Positions 1-8,951 of a DNA stretch of 64,000 nt are shown here, piece after piece. Position 1 is the first letter of the stretch, and the number at the start of each line of letters is the position of its first letter. The DNA comes from Streptomyces sp. WMMB303. GTDB taxonomy: Bacteria; Actinomycetota; Actinomycetes; Streptomycetales; Streptomycetaceae. The notes below the pieces were generated by a model that searched no databases, was not told where the DNA came from, and saw only the letters and a list, made by a program, of their open reading frames with translations. The DNA is taken from contig NZ_JARKIN010000001.1 of the NCBI RefSeq assembly GCF_029351045.1, forward strand, positions 5,010,501-5,074,500, written 5' to 3'. A program made the position numbers and the translations under genes.

Positions 1-420
1 GCACCGACCCTGCTGGTGCTGCCCTACGGCTACGCGTACGGGCGGCTCACCGCGACGGCGGTGAAGGGCGTGCTGGACGCTGTCCGGGACGGTCTCGTGC
101 TGACGGACGGCTGCCGTGGCCGGTCGGCCTGGGACCGTCCGGGGCAGACGGCGGACCTGGCGGTACGTGAGCGCACCGGCGAAGCGGCCGCCCATGCGCT
201 GACGGTCTCCGCGGTGCGCCGGGAACCCGCCCGGCCCGGCCGCGAGGAGCGGTGCTGGCAAGTGACCGTCACGCACATCGACGGGCGCCATTGGAACGTG
301 ACCCTGAGCGAGCACGCCGAGGGTCCACCGCTTCCGGCGAGCTGCGGCGCCGCACCGGCCGCACCGGTGCGCATGGACGTGGTCCGGTTCGAGGAACTGC
401 CGGCCCCGCACACCGCCTGA
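1..420 (+). CDS. Hypothetical protein, 5' end outside window
   Basis: The reading frame is open from the first base, so the true start lies upstream. An internal GTG at 16 exists but there is no reason to prefer it. About 140 residues are visible. They are rich in Arg, Ala and Pro, with a central stretch (ERCWQVTVTHIDGRHWNVTL) that looks like a beta-rich domain, and no membrane segment. I recognise no family, and it is not a response regulator receiver or DNA-binding domain. A gap of 276 bases without a gene separates it from the sensor kinase downstream on the same strand, so co-transcription is doubtful. Confidence 0.55.
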   Translation, partial: APTLLVLPYGYAYGRLTATAVKGVLDAVRDGLVLTDGCRGRSAWDRPGQTADLAVRERTGEAAAHALTVSAVRREPARPGREERCWQVTVTHIDGRHWNVTLSEHAEGPPLPASCGAAPAAPVRMDVVRFEELPAPHTA

Positions 421-696
421 AGGCGTCGGCCGGAACGGCGCGGACGGACGAGAACCGGACGTGGCCGTCCGGGAGACCCGGATACCGGGCGGCCGGTGTG
501 GAGAGTCTTCGAGGGGAGGGGCTCCGTACGGAGGCGAACCCGTCCCCCGCCAGGACGGATCCGGTCGGAAGTGTCACGAAGGCGGCCGGTCGGGAGCGTC
601 CGCTCCGGTGCGGCCATCGGCACGGGTCGGTACCGTCCGGGGCGTCCTCCGTCCGGGGGATCCGCAGCCCGTCCCCGCCCGCCATGAGGTTGCCCC

Positions 697-2433
697 GTGA
701 CCCACACCGGCACGTCCCCGCTCCGCAGCACCTCCGCCCCAGGGCCGTCCGGCCCCCGCCCACCGGGGCGTCCGCGCCCGCTGCGCGCGCCCGGCTGGCC
801 CCGACGCGTCTCGTCCCAGGTGCTGCTCGTGCAACTGGCGGTGCTCACTGGAGTGACGGCCGTGGCGACCGGGCTGTTCCTGGCACCGTTCAGCGACCAG
901 CTCGACGACCAGGCGTCACGCCGCGCACTGGCCATCGCCCAGGCGACGGCGGCGGAGCCGGGGCTGGACGAACTGTTGTCCGACACCGCGGGCCCGCGGC
1001 CGAACGGCCCGGTCCAGCGCCTCGCCGAGCGCGTCCGGCAGGCCACCGGTGCCAGCTACATCGTCGTACTCGACACCCGGGGTATCCGCTGGTCGCACCC
1101 GGAGCCGGACCGCATCGGCCACCAGGTCTCCACCGATCCGGGCCCCACGCTGGCCGGCCGGGAGGTGCACCACATCGACGAGGGCACGCTGGGCAGATCC
1201 GCCCGGGGCAAAGTGCCGCTGCGGAACGCGGACGGAAAGGTCGTCGGAGCCGTCTCGGTCGGCATCGCCTACGACAGCGTGCGCGACCGCTTCACCCGCG
1301 CCCTGCCCGGTCTGCTCGCCTACGCGGGCGGCGCGCTGGGGGTGGGCGCCCTCGCCGCGCTGCTCGTCTTCCGCAGGCTGCAGAAACGCACCCACGACGT
1401 CGCGTTCTCCGACATCACGGCGCTGCTGGCCGAGCGGGAAGCCGTCCTGCACGGCATCCGGGAGGGGGTGGTCGCACTGGACGCTGCCGGACGGCTGCGG
1501 CTGGTCAACGACGAGGCCCAGCGACTGCTCGACCTGGGCCGGCAGCACCTGGGAATGACCCCACACGAGGCGCTGGGCCCCGGCCGCACGACCAGGGTGC
1601 TGGCCGGGGAGGTGCCGGGACCGGATCTGCTGACCGTCAGCGGCGGCCGGGTGCTGGTCGCCAACCGGATGCCCACCGACGACGGAGGCGCCGTCGCCAC
1701 CCTGCGCGACCGGACCGAGTTGGAACTCCTCGGCCGGGAGCTGGACGGCTCGCAGGGACTGATCGACGCGCTGCGCGCTCAGGACCACGAACACGCCAAC
1801 CGGATGCACATCCTGCTCGGACTGCTGCAACTGGGTCTGGTCGAGGAGGCGGTGGAGTATCTGAGCGACGCCGTCGGGGTGCACCGGGCGACGGCCGAGG
1901 AGATCTCCGAGCACATCCGCGACCCGATGCTGGCCGCGCTGCTCGTCGGCAAGGCCACAGTGGCCGCGGAGCGCTCGCTGTCCCTGCGCATCACCCCGGG
2001 CACCCTGCTGCCCGACCGGCTGGTGGACCCGCCGGAGCTGGCCACGGTCCTGGGCAACCTGGTCGACAACGCCCTGGACGCGGCCGCCGGCTCATCCGAC
2101 GGCCGCGTGACGGTGGGGCTGACCCCTGACGAGGGACCACGTGGGACGGGCCTCATGCTGCGGGTGGCCGACAGTGGCCCCGGCATCCCCGCGGAACACC
2201 GTGAGGCCGTCTTCACCGAGGGCTGGTCCACCAAGAAGCCGCCCGCGCACGGACGCCGGGGGCTCGGCCTCGCACTCGTCCGACGGCTCGCCGAGCGGCA
2301 CGGCGGCAGCGCGCGAGTGGGCGAGAGCCCGGACGGCGGTGCCGAGTTCACCGTCGTCCTTCCGGAGGCCCTGCATCCGCGGGTGACCGCGGCCGACCGC
2401 GGGCCCCACCCGGGAGAGCCGTCCGCCCGGTGA
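697..2433 (+). CDS. CitA/DcuS-family sensor histidine kinase
   Basis: This is a membrane sensor kinase of 578 residues. After a Pro/Arg-rich cytoplasmic start comes a first membrane segment (about 40-65), an extracytoplasmic PAS-like (PDC) sensor domain (about 70-195, with GASYIVVLDTRGIRWSHP), a second membrane segment (about 203-225) and a cytoplasmic PAS domain. The dimerisation region follows, with the family-typical phospho-acceptor motif QDHEHANRMHILLGLLQLG. The ATPase domain has an N box (NLVDNALDAA) and G boxes (DSGPGIP, RRGLGLALVRR). CitA/DcuS kinases normally sense di- or tricarboxylates. The GTG start is preceded by GAGG at a spacing of about 8 bases. No response regulator gene lies beside it in this window. 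It converges on a solute:sodium symporter gene, which would fit sensing of a carboxylate, but that link is inference. Confidence 0.9.
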   Translation: MTHTGTSPLRSTSAPGPSGPRPPGRPRPLRAPGWPRRVSSQVLLVQLAVLTGVTAVATGLFLAPFSDQLDDQASRRALAIAQATAAEPGLDELLSDTAGPRPNGPVQRLAERVRQATGASYIVVLDTRGIRWSHPEPDRIGHQVSTDPGPTLAGREVHHIDEGTLGRSARGKVPLRNADGKVVGAVSVGIAYDSVRDRFTRALPGLLAYAGGALGVGALAALLVFRRLQKRTHDVAFSDITALLAEREAVLHGIREGVVALDAAGRLRLVNDEAQRLLDLGRQHLGMTPHEALGPGRTTRVLAGEVPGPDLLTVSGGRVLVANRMPTDDGGAVATLRDRTELELLGRELDGSQGLIDALRAQDHEHANRMHILLGLLQLGLVEEAVEYLSDAVGVHRATAEEISEHIRDPMLAALLVGKATVAAERSLSLRITPGTLLPDRLVDPPELATVLGNLVDNALDAAAGSSDGRVTVGLTPDEGPRGTGLMLRVADSGPGIPAEHREAVFTEGWSTKKPPAHGRRGLGLALVRRLAERHGGSARVGESPDGGAEFTVVLPEALHPRVTAADRGPHPGEPSAR

Positions 2434-2479
2434 GGGGCCACGCTCGGAGCGGGGCCGCACCCGGGCGCGGAGAGGGGGA

Positions 2480-4159
2480 TCACACGGCGCCCGCCCCCGT
2501 GAGCGAGCGCACCTCGGACTCGGCATACCGCGCCGGGTCCGCGTCGTCGCGGGAGAGCAGGGTGCCCAGCCATCCTGCGAGGAAACCCAGCGGGATGGAG
2601 ACGAGGCCGGGGTTCTCCAACGGGAAGCACGCGAAGTCCCAGCCCGGGAACAGGGCCTGCGGGCCGCCCGAGACGACCGGCGAGAACACCACCAGGACCA
2701 CCGCGGGCAGCAGCCCGCCGTAGACCGACCAGACGGCACCGCGCGTGGTGAACCGCCGCCAGAAGAGGGCGTACAGCAGGACAGGCAGATTGGCCGAGGC
2801 CGCGACGGCGAAGGCGAGCCCGACCAGGAACGCCACGTTCAGCTCCTGCGCGAGCAGGCTCAGCCCGATGGCGACGCCCCCGACGATCACCGCGGCGACG
2901 CGCGCGACGAAGACCTCGTCCGCACGCCTGGTGCCGCCGCGCTGCCGCTGCCGGCCGCCGCCGCGCTGCCACCCGGAGCGCGGGCTCACCGCGGGGTCGC
3001 CCCGCTCGGCGGCGGAACCGCGCCCGGTGAACGACGCGTACAGGTCGTGGGCCGCAGCGGCCGAGGCGGCCAGGGTGACCCCCGCGACCACGGCCAGAAT
3101 CGTGGCGAACGCGACGGCGGCCACCAGGGCCGTCAGTGCGGCTCCCCCGGTGGAGTCCGCCCCGCCGCCCAGCTCGGCCGAGAGCAGCGGTACGGCCGTG
3201 TTGCCCGCGGGGCTCGACCGGCGTACGGCATCCGAGCCCACGAGTGCGGCCGCACCGGTGCCGAGGACGATCGTCATCAGATAGAAGCTCCCGATGAGCC
3301 CGATCGCCCACACCACCGACCGGCGGGCCGCACGCGCGGTCGGCACGGTGTAGAAGCGGGCCAGGATGTGCGGAAGTCCGGCCGTGCCCAGCACGAGCGC
3401 CAGGCCGAGGCTGACGAAGTCGAGCCGCGAGGCCCACCCGGCTCCGCCGTAGCGCAGCCCGGGGGCGAGGAAGTCCGCACCGTGGCCGCTGCGTCCGGCC
3501 GCGCTGGTCAGCAGCTGGGCCAAGTCACCGCCGAAGCGCAGCAGCACCAGGATGCTGAGCGCGAGCGCACCGCCCATCAGCAGCACTGCCTTGACGATCT
3601 GGATCCAGGTCGTCGCCCGCATTCCACCGCAGATGACGTAGAACACCATGAGCGCGCCCACGCCCAGCACCGTCCAGGTGTGCGGGGCCGCTCCGTGGCC
3701 GCCCAGCAGGAGCGCCACCAGGCTGCCGGCACCCACCATCTGCGCCACCAGGTACAGCACCGAGACCACCATCGAGGAGCACCCCAGCGCAATCCGCACG
3801 GGCCGTTCGCGCATCCGTACGGCGACCACGTCGGCGAGGGTGAAGCGCCCGCAGTTGCGCACCAGTTCGGCGACGAGCAGCAGCACGAGCAGCCACGCCG
3901 CCAGGAAGCCGACGGAGTACAGCATCCCGTCGTAGCCGTAGAGCGCGATCAGTCCGGCTATTCCGAGGAAGGAGGCGGCGGACATGTAGTCACCTGCGAG
4001 GGCGAAACCATTCTCCAGGGGAGTGAAGAGCCGGCCTCCGGCGTAGAACTCCTCCGCCGAGCCGTGCCGCCTGCTCCCGACCCAGCTCGTGATGGCCAGG
4101 GTTGCGGCCACGACGGCGCTGAACAGCAGCAGTGTCAGGGTCTGATGAGAGCCGCTCAT
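2480..4159 (-). CDS. Sodium:solute symporter, acetate-permease (ActP) type
   Basis: This 559-residue polytopic membrane protein belongs to the SSS family, probably importing acetate or another short carboxylate with sodium or protons. Visible family features are the N-terminal FYAGGRLFTPLENGFALAGDYMSAASFLG segment (shown here only as the recognition region), about 13 hydrophobic segments, and GLPHILARFYTVPTARAARRS in the middle. An Arg/Gly-rich insertion lies in a cytoplasmic loop near residue 405. The ATG at 4159 overlaps the stop of the upstream DUF485 gene (ATGA), so translation is coupled. The DUF485 plus symporter pairing is the standard arrangement for actP-type permeases. It faces the CitA-like kinase tail to tail with only 46 bases between them. 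Confidence 0.93.
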   Translation of the reverse strand: MSGSHQTLTLLLFSAVVAATLAITSWVGSRRHGSAEEFYAGGRLFTPLENGFALAGDYMSAASFLGIAGLIALYGYDGMLYSVGFLAAWLLVLLLVAELVRNCGRFTLADVVAVRMRERPVRIALGCSSMVVSVLYLVAQMVGAGSLVALLLGGHGAAPHTWTVLGVGALMVFYVICGGMRATTWIQIVKAVLLMGGALALSILVLLRFGGDLAQLLTSAAGRSGHGADFLAPGLRYGGAGWASRLDFVSLGLALVLGTAGLPHILARFYTVPTARAARRSVVWAIGLIGSFYLMTIVLGTGAAALVGSDAVRRSSPAGNTAVPLLSAELGGGADSTGGAALTALVAAVAFATILAVVAGVTLAASAAAAHDLYASFTGRGSAAERGDPAVSPRSGWQRGGGRQRQRGGTRRADEVFVARVAAVIVGGVAIGLSLLAQELNVAFLVGLAFAVAASANLPVLLYALFWRRFTTRGAVWSVYGGLLPAVVLVVFSPVVSGGPQALFPGWDFACFPLENPGLVSIPLGFLAGWLGTLLSRDDADPARYAESEVRSLTGAGAV

Positions 4160-4659
4160 CTCACGGCCTCCCCGATCGTCCCGGACGCGGCGCGGCCCGG
4201 TCCGGTCGCCGCGACCGCGCTGCGGGCCATGTCCTGGGTCTCCCAGCGCAGTTCGAGCGCGAGCCGGTCCCTGCGCAGCCGGGCGTGGCGGGCGTAGAGC
4301 CAGGTCAGCAGGAAGGTGGTGGCGAACTGCGCGAGGCCGGCGAGCATCCCCACGTTCAGCACACCGGCCACCGGTCTCGCCATCAGACCGGGCGCGTAGA
4401 CCGCGAGCACCACATAGCCGAGGTACCAGAGCAGGAACGCCGCGCTGACGGGCAGCGCGAAGCGCCGGTAGCGGCGGCGTACCTGCTGGAAGGCGGCGCT
4501 GCGCTGGACGGTGGGATAGACGCCGGACACGGCGGACGGCACCGGCTCGCGCCGGGGAGGCGGTGGACCGTTCCGCCGGGACGGGGTGCCGACCGGAGTG
4601 CAGTGGACCTCGGCGCCGCCCGTGGCCAGGGCGTCGTACCAGGGATCGTCGATGCGCAT
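4156..4659 (-). CDS. DUF485 small membrane protein
   Basis: Two hydrophobic segments (FALPVSAAFLLWYLGYVVLAV and a second around LNVGMLAGLAQFATTFLLTW) followed by a basic tail identify the DUF485 family. These proteins are encoded immediately before acetate-type symporters and probably assist them. The first about 65 residues are hydrophilic and Pro/Arg-rich. The ATG at 4659 (MRIDDPWYDAL) is chosen because this N terminus looks native. An upstream GTG at 4689 in the same frame, with a purine-rich stretch before it, would add 10 residues. The last bases overlap the symporter start. Confidence 0.82.
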   Translation of the reverse strand: MRIDDPWYDALATGGAEVHCTPVGTPSRRNGPPPPRREPVPSAVSGVYPTVQRSAAFQQVRRRYRRFALPVSAAFLLWYLGYVVLAVYAPGLMARPVAGVLNVGMLAGLAQFATTFLLTWLYARHARLRRDRLALELRWETQDMARSAVAATGPGRAASGTIGEAVR

Positions 4660-4761
4660 GCCCCAGAATGCGCCGATCCTGAAGATCACCTTCAGCGCAA
4701 TCCCACCCCTTCACTCCTTCAGGTGAAACCTGATTCTGGAGTGCAGGGGTGGGGCCCCGCA

Positions 4762-4800
4762 GACCGGTGTGCTGCCGGTGCCGACCGGTGTGCTGCCGGT
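4762..4800. repeat. Two tandem 18-bp copies, period 21
   Basis: GACCGGTGTGCTGCCGGT occurs exactly at 4762-4779 and 4783-4800, separated by GCC. On the minus strand each copy can fold into a small hairpin (ACCGG-CAGCACA-CCGGT). The pair directly follows the parE stop codon, so it may act as a 3'-end structure for the parE transcript. No T-run follows, and the function is inference. Confidence 0.6.
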
Positions 4801-6923
4801 CAGACGTCGATGCGGGAACGGTCCAAGGTGGAGGCGGAAGAACTGATGAACTCCCGGCGCGGGGCCACCTCGCTGCCCATCAGCAGGGAGAACGCCTCTT
4901 CGGCGGCTTCCAGGTCACTGATGTTGATGCGCCGCAGGGTGCGGTGGCGCGGGTCCATGGTGGTCTCCGCGAGCTGATCGGCGTCCATCTCGCCCAGGCC
5001 CTTGTAGCGCTGGATGGACTCCTTGTAGCGGACCTTCCTGCTCTCCAGCTCCAGCAGCGTCTGGCGCAGCTCGTTGTCCGAATAGGTGTACAGGTACTTG
5101 TCCTGCCCCTTCTTCGGGTTGATCAACTCGATGCGGTGCAGGGGCGGCACCGCGGAGAAGACCCTGCCCTCCTCGACCATCGGCCGCATGTAGCGCTGGA
5201 AGAGGGTCAGCAGCAGGCAGCGGATATGGGCGCCGTCCACATCCGCGTCGGCCAGGAAGATGACCTTGCCGTACCTGGCCTGGTCGATGTCGAAGGTCCG
5301 TCCGGACCCGGCTCCTATCACCTGGATGATCGAGGAGCACTCGGCGTTCTTGAGCATGTCCGAGACCGACGACTTCTGCACGTTGAGAATCTTGCCCCGG
5401 ATGGGCAGCAGCGCCTGGAACTCGGAGTTGCGCGCCACCTTGGCCGTACCCAGCGCCGAGTCGCCCTCGACGATGAACAACTCGGTGCGGTCGATGTCGT
5501 CCGCACGGCAGTCGGCCAGCTTGGCCGGCAGCGCGGAGGACTCCAGCGCGGTCTTCCTGCGCTGCGCCTCCTTGTGCTGCCGCGCGGCGACCCGGGTACG
5601 GGCCGCGGCGGCGATCTTCTCCAGCACCGCCCGGGCCTGCGCCTTGGCGTCCCGCTTCGAGGAGGTCAGGAACGCCTTCAACTCCTTGGCCACGACTTGC
5701 GTGACGATCCGCGAGGCGGCCGAGGTACCCAGCACCTCCTTGGTCTGCCCCTCGAACTGGGGCTCCGCCAGCCGAACCGTCACCACGGCGGTCAGCCCCT
5801 CCAACGCGTCGTCCTTGACGACGTCGTCGTCGGCGACCTTCAGCAACCGGTGCGTACGCAACGCCTCGTTGACCGTCTTGGTCACCGAGCGCTCGAACCC
5901 GGAGACGTGGGTGCCGCCCTTGGGGGTGGCGATGATGTTGACGAACGACTTGAGCGTCGTGTCGTACCCCGTCCCCCAGCGCAACGCGATGTCGACGCCC
6001 AGCTCACGCTGCACTTCGGTGGGGATCATGTGCCCGCGGTCGTCCAGCACCGGCACGGTCTCCTTGAACGTGCCCTTCCCCTGGAGTCGCAGACCGTCGC
6101 AGACCGCCCGGTCGGGCGCGAGGTACTCGCAGAACTCACTGATGCCGCCATCGTAGTGGAACGTCTCCTCCGCGACGCCTTCGTCCTCCAGGCGGCGCTC
6201 GTCCCGCACCACGATCGTCAGTCCGGGCACCAGGAAGGCCGTCTGCCGGGCCCGCGCGTGCAGCGTCTCCAGCGACAGCTTGGCGTCCTTGAGGAAGATC
6301 TGCCGGTCCCCCCAGTAGCGCACCCGGGTTCCCGTGCGGTTCTTGGGAACCTTCTTGCCCTTGAGCAGCCCGCTCGAGGGGTCGAACGGCGCGTCGGGCC
6401 CGGACTCGGTGAAGATGCCGGGCACACCGCGGCGGAAGCTGATGCTGTGGGTCCTGCCATGGAGGTCGACCTCGACGTCCAGCCGGGAGGAGAGCGCGTT
6501 GACGACCGAGGCTCCCACCCCGTGCAGACCACCGGAGGCAGCATAGGCGCCGCCGCCGAACTTGCCGCCGGCATGCAGCTTGGTCATCACCACCTCGACG
6601 CCCGAGAGCCCGGTCTTGGGCTCCACGTCCACCGGGATACCGCGGCCGTTGTCGCTGACCTCGACCGAGCCGTCGTCGTACAGGGTGACCCCGATGCGGT
6701 CGCAGTAGCCCCCCAGGGCTTCGTCGACCGAGTTGTCGATGATCTCCCAGAGGCAGTGCATCAGGCCGCGACTGTCGGTCGAGCCGATGTACATACCGGG
6801 CCGCTTGCGGACGGCCTCGAGCCCCTCCAGGACGAGCAGATGCCGCGCTGTGTAATTGGAACCGCCCTCGCGGTCTGCCCCGGTCAGCAGTGCGGTGGAC
6901 GGCACGGACATGTCGGCGGTCAC
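4800..6923 (-). CDS. parE: DNA topoisomerase IV subunit B (ParE), type IIA topoisomerase ATPase
   Basis: This 707-residue subunit of the heterotetrameric enzyme decatenates daughter chromosomes. Residues about 20-230 form the GHKL ATPase domain, with ExxDNSVDEA near residue 60, DNGRGIP at 91-97 and a glycine-rich lid GGLHGVGAS at 131-139. A transducer domain follows. The Toprim domain has EGDSA at 486-490 and DADVDGAHI later, and the C terminus carries the RYKGLGEMDADQL signature. The short Toprim region without a large insert, and the position beside hrdB, favour ParE over GyrB. The GTG start has GAGGAG 8 bases upstream, and ATG four codons later is an alternative. The partner parC gene is not in this window. 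Confidence 0.95.
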   Translation of the reverse strand: MTADMSVPSTALLTGADREGGSNYTARHLLVLEGLEAVRKRPGMYIGSTDSRGLMHCLWEIIDNSVDEALGGYCDRIGVTLYDDGSVEVSDNGRGIPVDVEPKTGLSGVEVVMTKLHAGGKFGGGAYAASGGLHGVGASVVNALSSRLDVEVDLHGRTHSISFRRGVPGIFTESGPDAPFDPSSGLLKGKKVPKNRTGTRVRYWGDRQIFLKDAKLSLETLHARARQTAFLVPGLTIVVRDERRLEDEGVAEETFHYDGGISEFCEYLAPDRAVCDGLRLQGKGTFKETVPVLDDRGHMIPTEVQRELGVDIALRWGTGYDTTLKSFVNIIATPKGGTHVSGFERSVTKTVNEALRTHRLLKVADDDVVKDDALEGLTAVVTVRLAEPQFEGQTKEVLGTSAASRIVTQVVAKELKAFLTSSKRDAKAQARAVLEKIAAAARTRVAARQHKEAQRRKTALESSALPAKLADCRADDIDRTELFIVEGDSALGTAKVARNSEFQALLPIRGKILNVQKSSVSDMLKNAECSSIIQVIGAGSGRTFDIDQARYGKVIFLADADVDGAHIRCLLLTLFQRYMRPMVEEGRVFSAVPPLHRIELINPKKGQDKYLYTYSDNELRQTLLELESRKVRYKESIQRYKGLGEMDADQLAETTMDPRHRTLRRINISDLEAAEEAFSLLMGSEVAPRREFISSSASTLDRSRIDV

Positions 6924-7443
6924 GCGGTTCGCTCCTCGCTGAATTCTGCATGAGACGGCTGGGTTGCCGCGTCAGAGGGTACCGAGGCCCAGGAGGGCAC
7001 GTGGCGTGCGACCCAGCGGACGGAACAGGAGAACTGCCATGCTATCCCACGTTCGATATCCTGTTCGATAAGAGCTCGGGTGCCGTACACATCACGTTCC
7101 CATCGAGGCATGAACCATTTAGGCTCCGGGCACGTCCTCCACAACGCCGGGTTGAACGGCTCGGAGTCGGAGGACGACACAACGCCACGAAACTGACCTG
7201 CCAGCGCCACTGGCAGAGCCGGCCACCACCCACCGTCACAGACCTAACGACAGACCGAACACATCGACGGACCACCGACGGAAAGCCCCCAACCCCTGCA
7301 ATACGGCCCATTCGCCGCCACCCGGCAACAATCCGGCCTCCCGGCCAAAAAAGTTCGGGAATGAAGGCCAGTGCGGGAACGTTTTCGGCCTGGTTGGATG
7401 TTGACCCTGGTACGACAGCTCGTCGAGCTAGAGAAGAGGCGAC
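6924..7443. other. Divergent intergenic region between parE and the 76-residue protein gene
   Basis: About 520 bases lie between two divergent genes, so both promoters should be here. On the minus strand TAGCAT (7044-7039) fits a -10 hexamer for parE, but I see no good -35. An exact 8-bp direct repeat GTTCGATA sits at 7051-7058 and 7063-7070, one helical turn apart, just upstream of that hexamer. It could bind a regulator. Base composition is visibly more AT-rich here than in the flanking genes. I see no convincing coding sequence. Confidence 0.5.
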
Positions 7444-7674
7444 GTGACTACAGTTCTGACCCCCGCGACTCCGCTGACGGCAGCCGACCGCTGTGACCGG
7501 TGCAACGCTCAGGCCTACCTGCGCGTTGTCCTCGTGAGCGGCGGAGAGCTGCTGTTCTGCGCCCACCATGGCCGCAAGTTCGAGCCGGAGCTCAAGAAGA
7601 TCGCCGCGGAGATACAGGACGAGACGGAGAAGCTCACCGCGACTCCCGCCACCGCAGGCGAAGACGAACGCTGA
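7444..7674 (+). CDS. DUF7455-type small Cys/His protein
   Basis: This is a 76-residue protein of a family widespread in Actinobacteria. It has CDRCNAQAYLRVVL near the N terminus and LLFCAHHGRKFEPEL in the middle. Together CxxC and CxxH could bind one zinc ion. The rest is a short helix rich in Glu and Lys and a Thr/Ala-rich tail. The GTG start has GAGAAGAGG upstream. Its place between parE and hrdB is conserved in Streptomyces as far as I remember. The function is unknown. A strong terminator lies 87 bases downstream. Confidence 0.88.
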   Translation: MTTVLTPATPLTAADRCDRCNAQAYLRVVLVSGGELLFCAHHGRKFEPELKKIAAEIQDETEKLTATPATAGEDER

Positions 7675-7685
7675 CCTGCTGACCG

Positions 7686-7730
7686 ACGCTTCGCGTCCAC
7701 GTCCGTAACAACGCTTCGCGTCCACGTCCG
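7686..7730. repeat. Two exact 20-bp direct repeats, period 25
   Basis: The 20 bases at 7686-7705 recur exactly at 7711-7730 with TAACA between them. They lie just after the stop codon of the 76-residue protein gene and before the terminator. They are probably a local tandem duplication, and no role is evident. Confidence 0.65.
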
Positions 7731-7760
7731 ACGAGCTTCCCCGGCGCAGGCCGGATCCGG

Positions 7761-7793
7761 CGGACGGTCCTCCCGACCCGGGAGGACCGTCCG
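7761..7793 (+). terminator. Perfect 14-bp stem terminator
   Basis: CGGACGGTCCTCCC (7761-7774) pairs perfectly with 7780-7793 around a 5-base loop. As usual in Streptomyces there is no long T-run. It lies between the convergent 76-residue protein gene and the trypsin-like protease gene and can serve both strands. Confidence 0.88.
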
Positions 7794-8036
7794 CCCTCGT
7801 CATTTCCGGCCCTCCGGGCGTCCGCCCACCGGTACGCGCCGCCTGTCGGCGTCGCGTGACCTCTGTTCGGACCCCTCCGGTCAACGACACACCGTGGCAC
7901 TTTCACCCGGAAGGGTGACGAGAGCACTGTCGGCCGATCGCGCCATGCGTCGCGAGCCTCGCACCCCGTCACCCCACCCCCTGCCAGGGACCGCCCCCGC
8001 AGCGCACACCGGCGCAGAGCGCGCTTCGCGGCCCCT

Positions 8037-8951
8037 TCAGCTCCCAGCTGGAGCCGGGGCGCCGTTGTGGTCCGCGATGACGGATTCGACTGCGGAGACC
8101 CGCGTATAGACGCCCGGACGCCCTGCCTGACCGCAGCCGATCCCCCACGAGACGAGCCCCACGAGCTTGCCCCGAGCGACCAGCGGGCCCCCACTGTCCC
8201 CCTGGCAGGCGTCCTTGCCGCCCTGCTTCAATCCGGCACACATCATGGTCGCCGGGTCGTAGGTCCCCTCCACGGAACCGGGATAGGCCCGTCGGCAGTC
8301 CGCGTCCGGGAGCACCTTCACCCGTGCGGCGTGCAGCGTGGTCGCGTAGTCCGCACGGCCGGTGGTGTCGCCCCAGCCGTAGACCGAGGCCGGGGTGCCG
8401 GCCCGGTAGCCGGGATCACCTTCCTGGGCCAACGGGAGGACGGACTCCTTCGACACGGAGGACGCCAGGCGCAGCACCGCGATGTCGCCCCTGTTGGACG
8501 TCGGGTCGTAGTCCGGGTTGACCTTCGAGGACTCGACCGCGATCTCCTTGCCCGCCGTGGCGGTCAGATCCCCGCGTCCCGTGATCACGCGCAGGTCGTC
8601 GACCTGGGAGGAATCGGCCCCCAGCACCTCGCGGCTGAGGCAGTGCGCCGCCGTGACCGCCGTGCGCGGCCCGACCAGCGCTCCCCCGCAGAACTGCCCC
8701 GAGCGCCGCGGCCCGAAGCGGGCCCGGCTGGAGAGCGCCACCACCCAGGGGTGGGCCTCGGCGCTCACCGGGGAGCCTCCGATGACGACCTTGCCGGGGC
8801 TCGTGTCGTGGGCGGGGGACTGCGCCACGGACTGCGGGGCCATCGCAGCGAGCAGCGTCACTATGAGCACCGCCCCCACGGCGAGAGGACGACTCCCGGG
8901 GCGACCCGGGACGTGGCGGGCTCCTGTTCGCTTACAGCGCATCGATCGCAT
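8037..8951 (-). CDS. Secreted trypsin-like serine protease (S1 family)
   Basis: This 304-residue exported protease opens with a basic stretch followed by a hydrophobic signal segment (about residues 22-40, ending near APQSVAQS). A short propeptide leads to VVIGGSPVSAEAHPWVV, the usual mature start of chymotrypsin-fold enzymes. The catalytic triad is visible as TAAHC (His103), DIAVL (Asp156) and GDSGGP (Ser253). The Asp in GGKDACQGDSGG lies at the S1 pocket position, which predicts cleavage after Arg or Lys. ATG 8951 is chosen because CAGGAGG stands 8 bases before it. Longer upstream frames lack such a site. It lies downstream of hrdB on the same strand, separated by a strong terminator, so it is probably transcribed alone. 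Confidence 0.93.
   Translation of the reverse strand: MRSMRCKRTGARHVPGRPGSRPLAVGAVLIVTLLAAMAPQSVAQSPAHDTSPGKVVIGGSPVSAEAHPWVVALSSRARFGPRRSGQFCGGALVGPRTAVTAAHCLSREVLGADSSQVDDLRVITGRGDLTATAGKEIAVESSKVNPDYDPTSNRGDIAVLRLASSVSKESVLPLAQEGDPGYRAGTPASVYGWGDTTGRADYATTLHAARVKVLPDADCRRAYPGSVEGTYDPATMMCAGLKQGGKDACQGDSGGPLVARGKLVGLVSWGIGCGQAGRPGVYTRVSAVESVIADHNGAPAPAGS

Noticed and set aside
30..1046. Minus-strand frame of 338 codons at the left end
   Set aside because: It lies antisense to the first two plus-strand genes and has Arg/Ser/Gly-rich composition without any family features.
252..2129. Long plus-strand frame of 625 codons overlapping the sensor kinase
   Set aside because: It is a shadow of the kinase in another frame. 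The translation is Arg/Pro/Gly/Ala repeats with no domain.
4711..4800. CRISPR-like array
   Set aside because: Only two short copies separated by three bases, with no spacers of normal length. It is a simple tandem repeat.
6920..7210. Minus-strand open frame of 96 codons ending in an ATGA-like overlap with parE
   Set aside because: The overlap looks operon-like, but the translation is Trp-rich without a recognisable domain, and it covers the likely parE promoter with its AT-rich repeat. I judge it non-coding.
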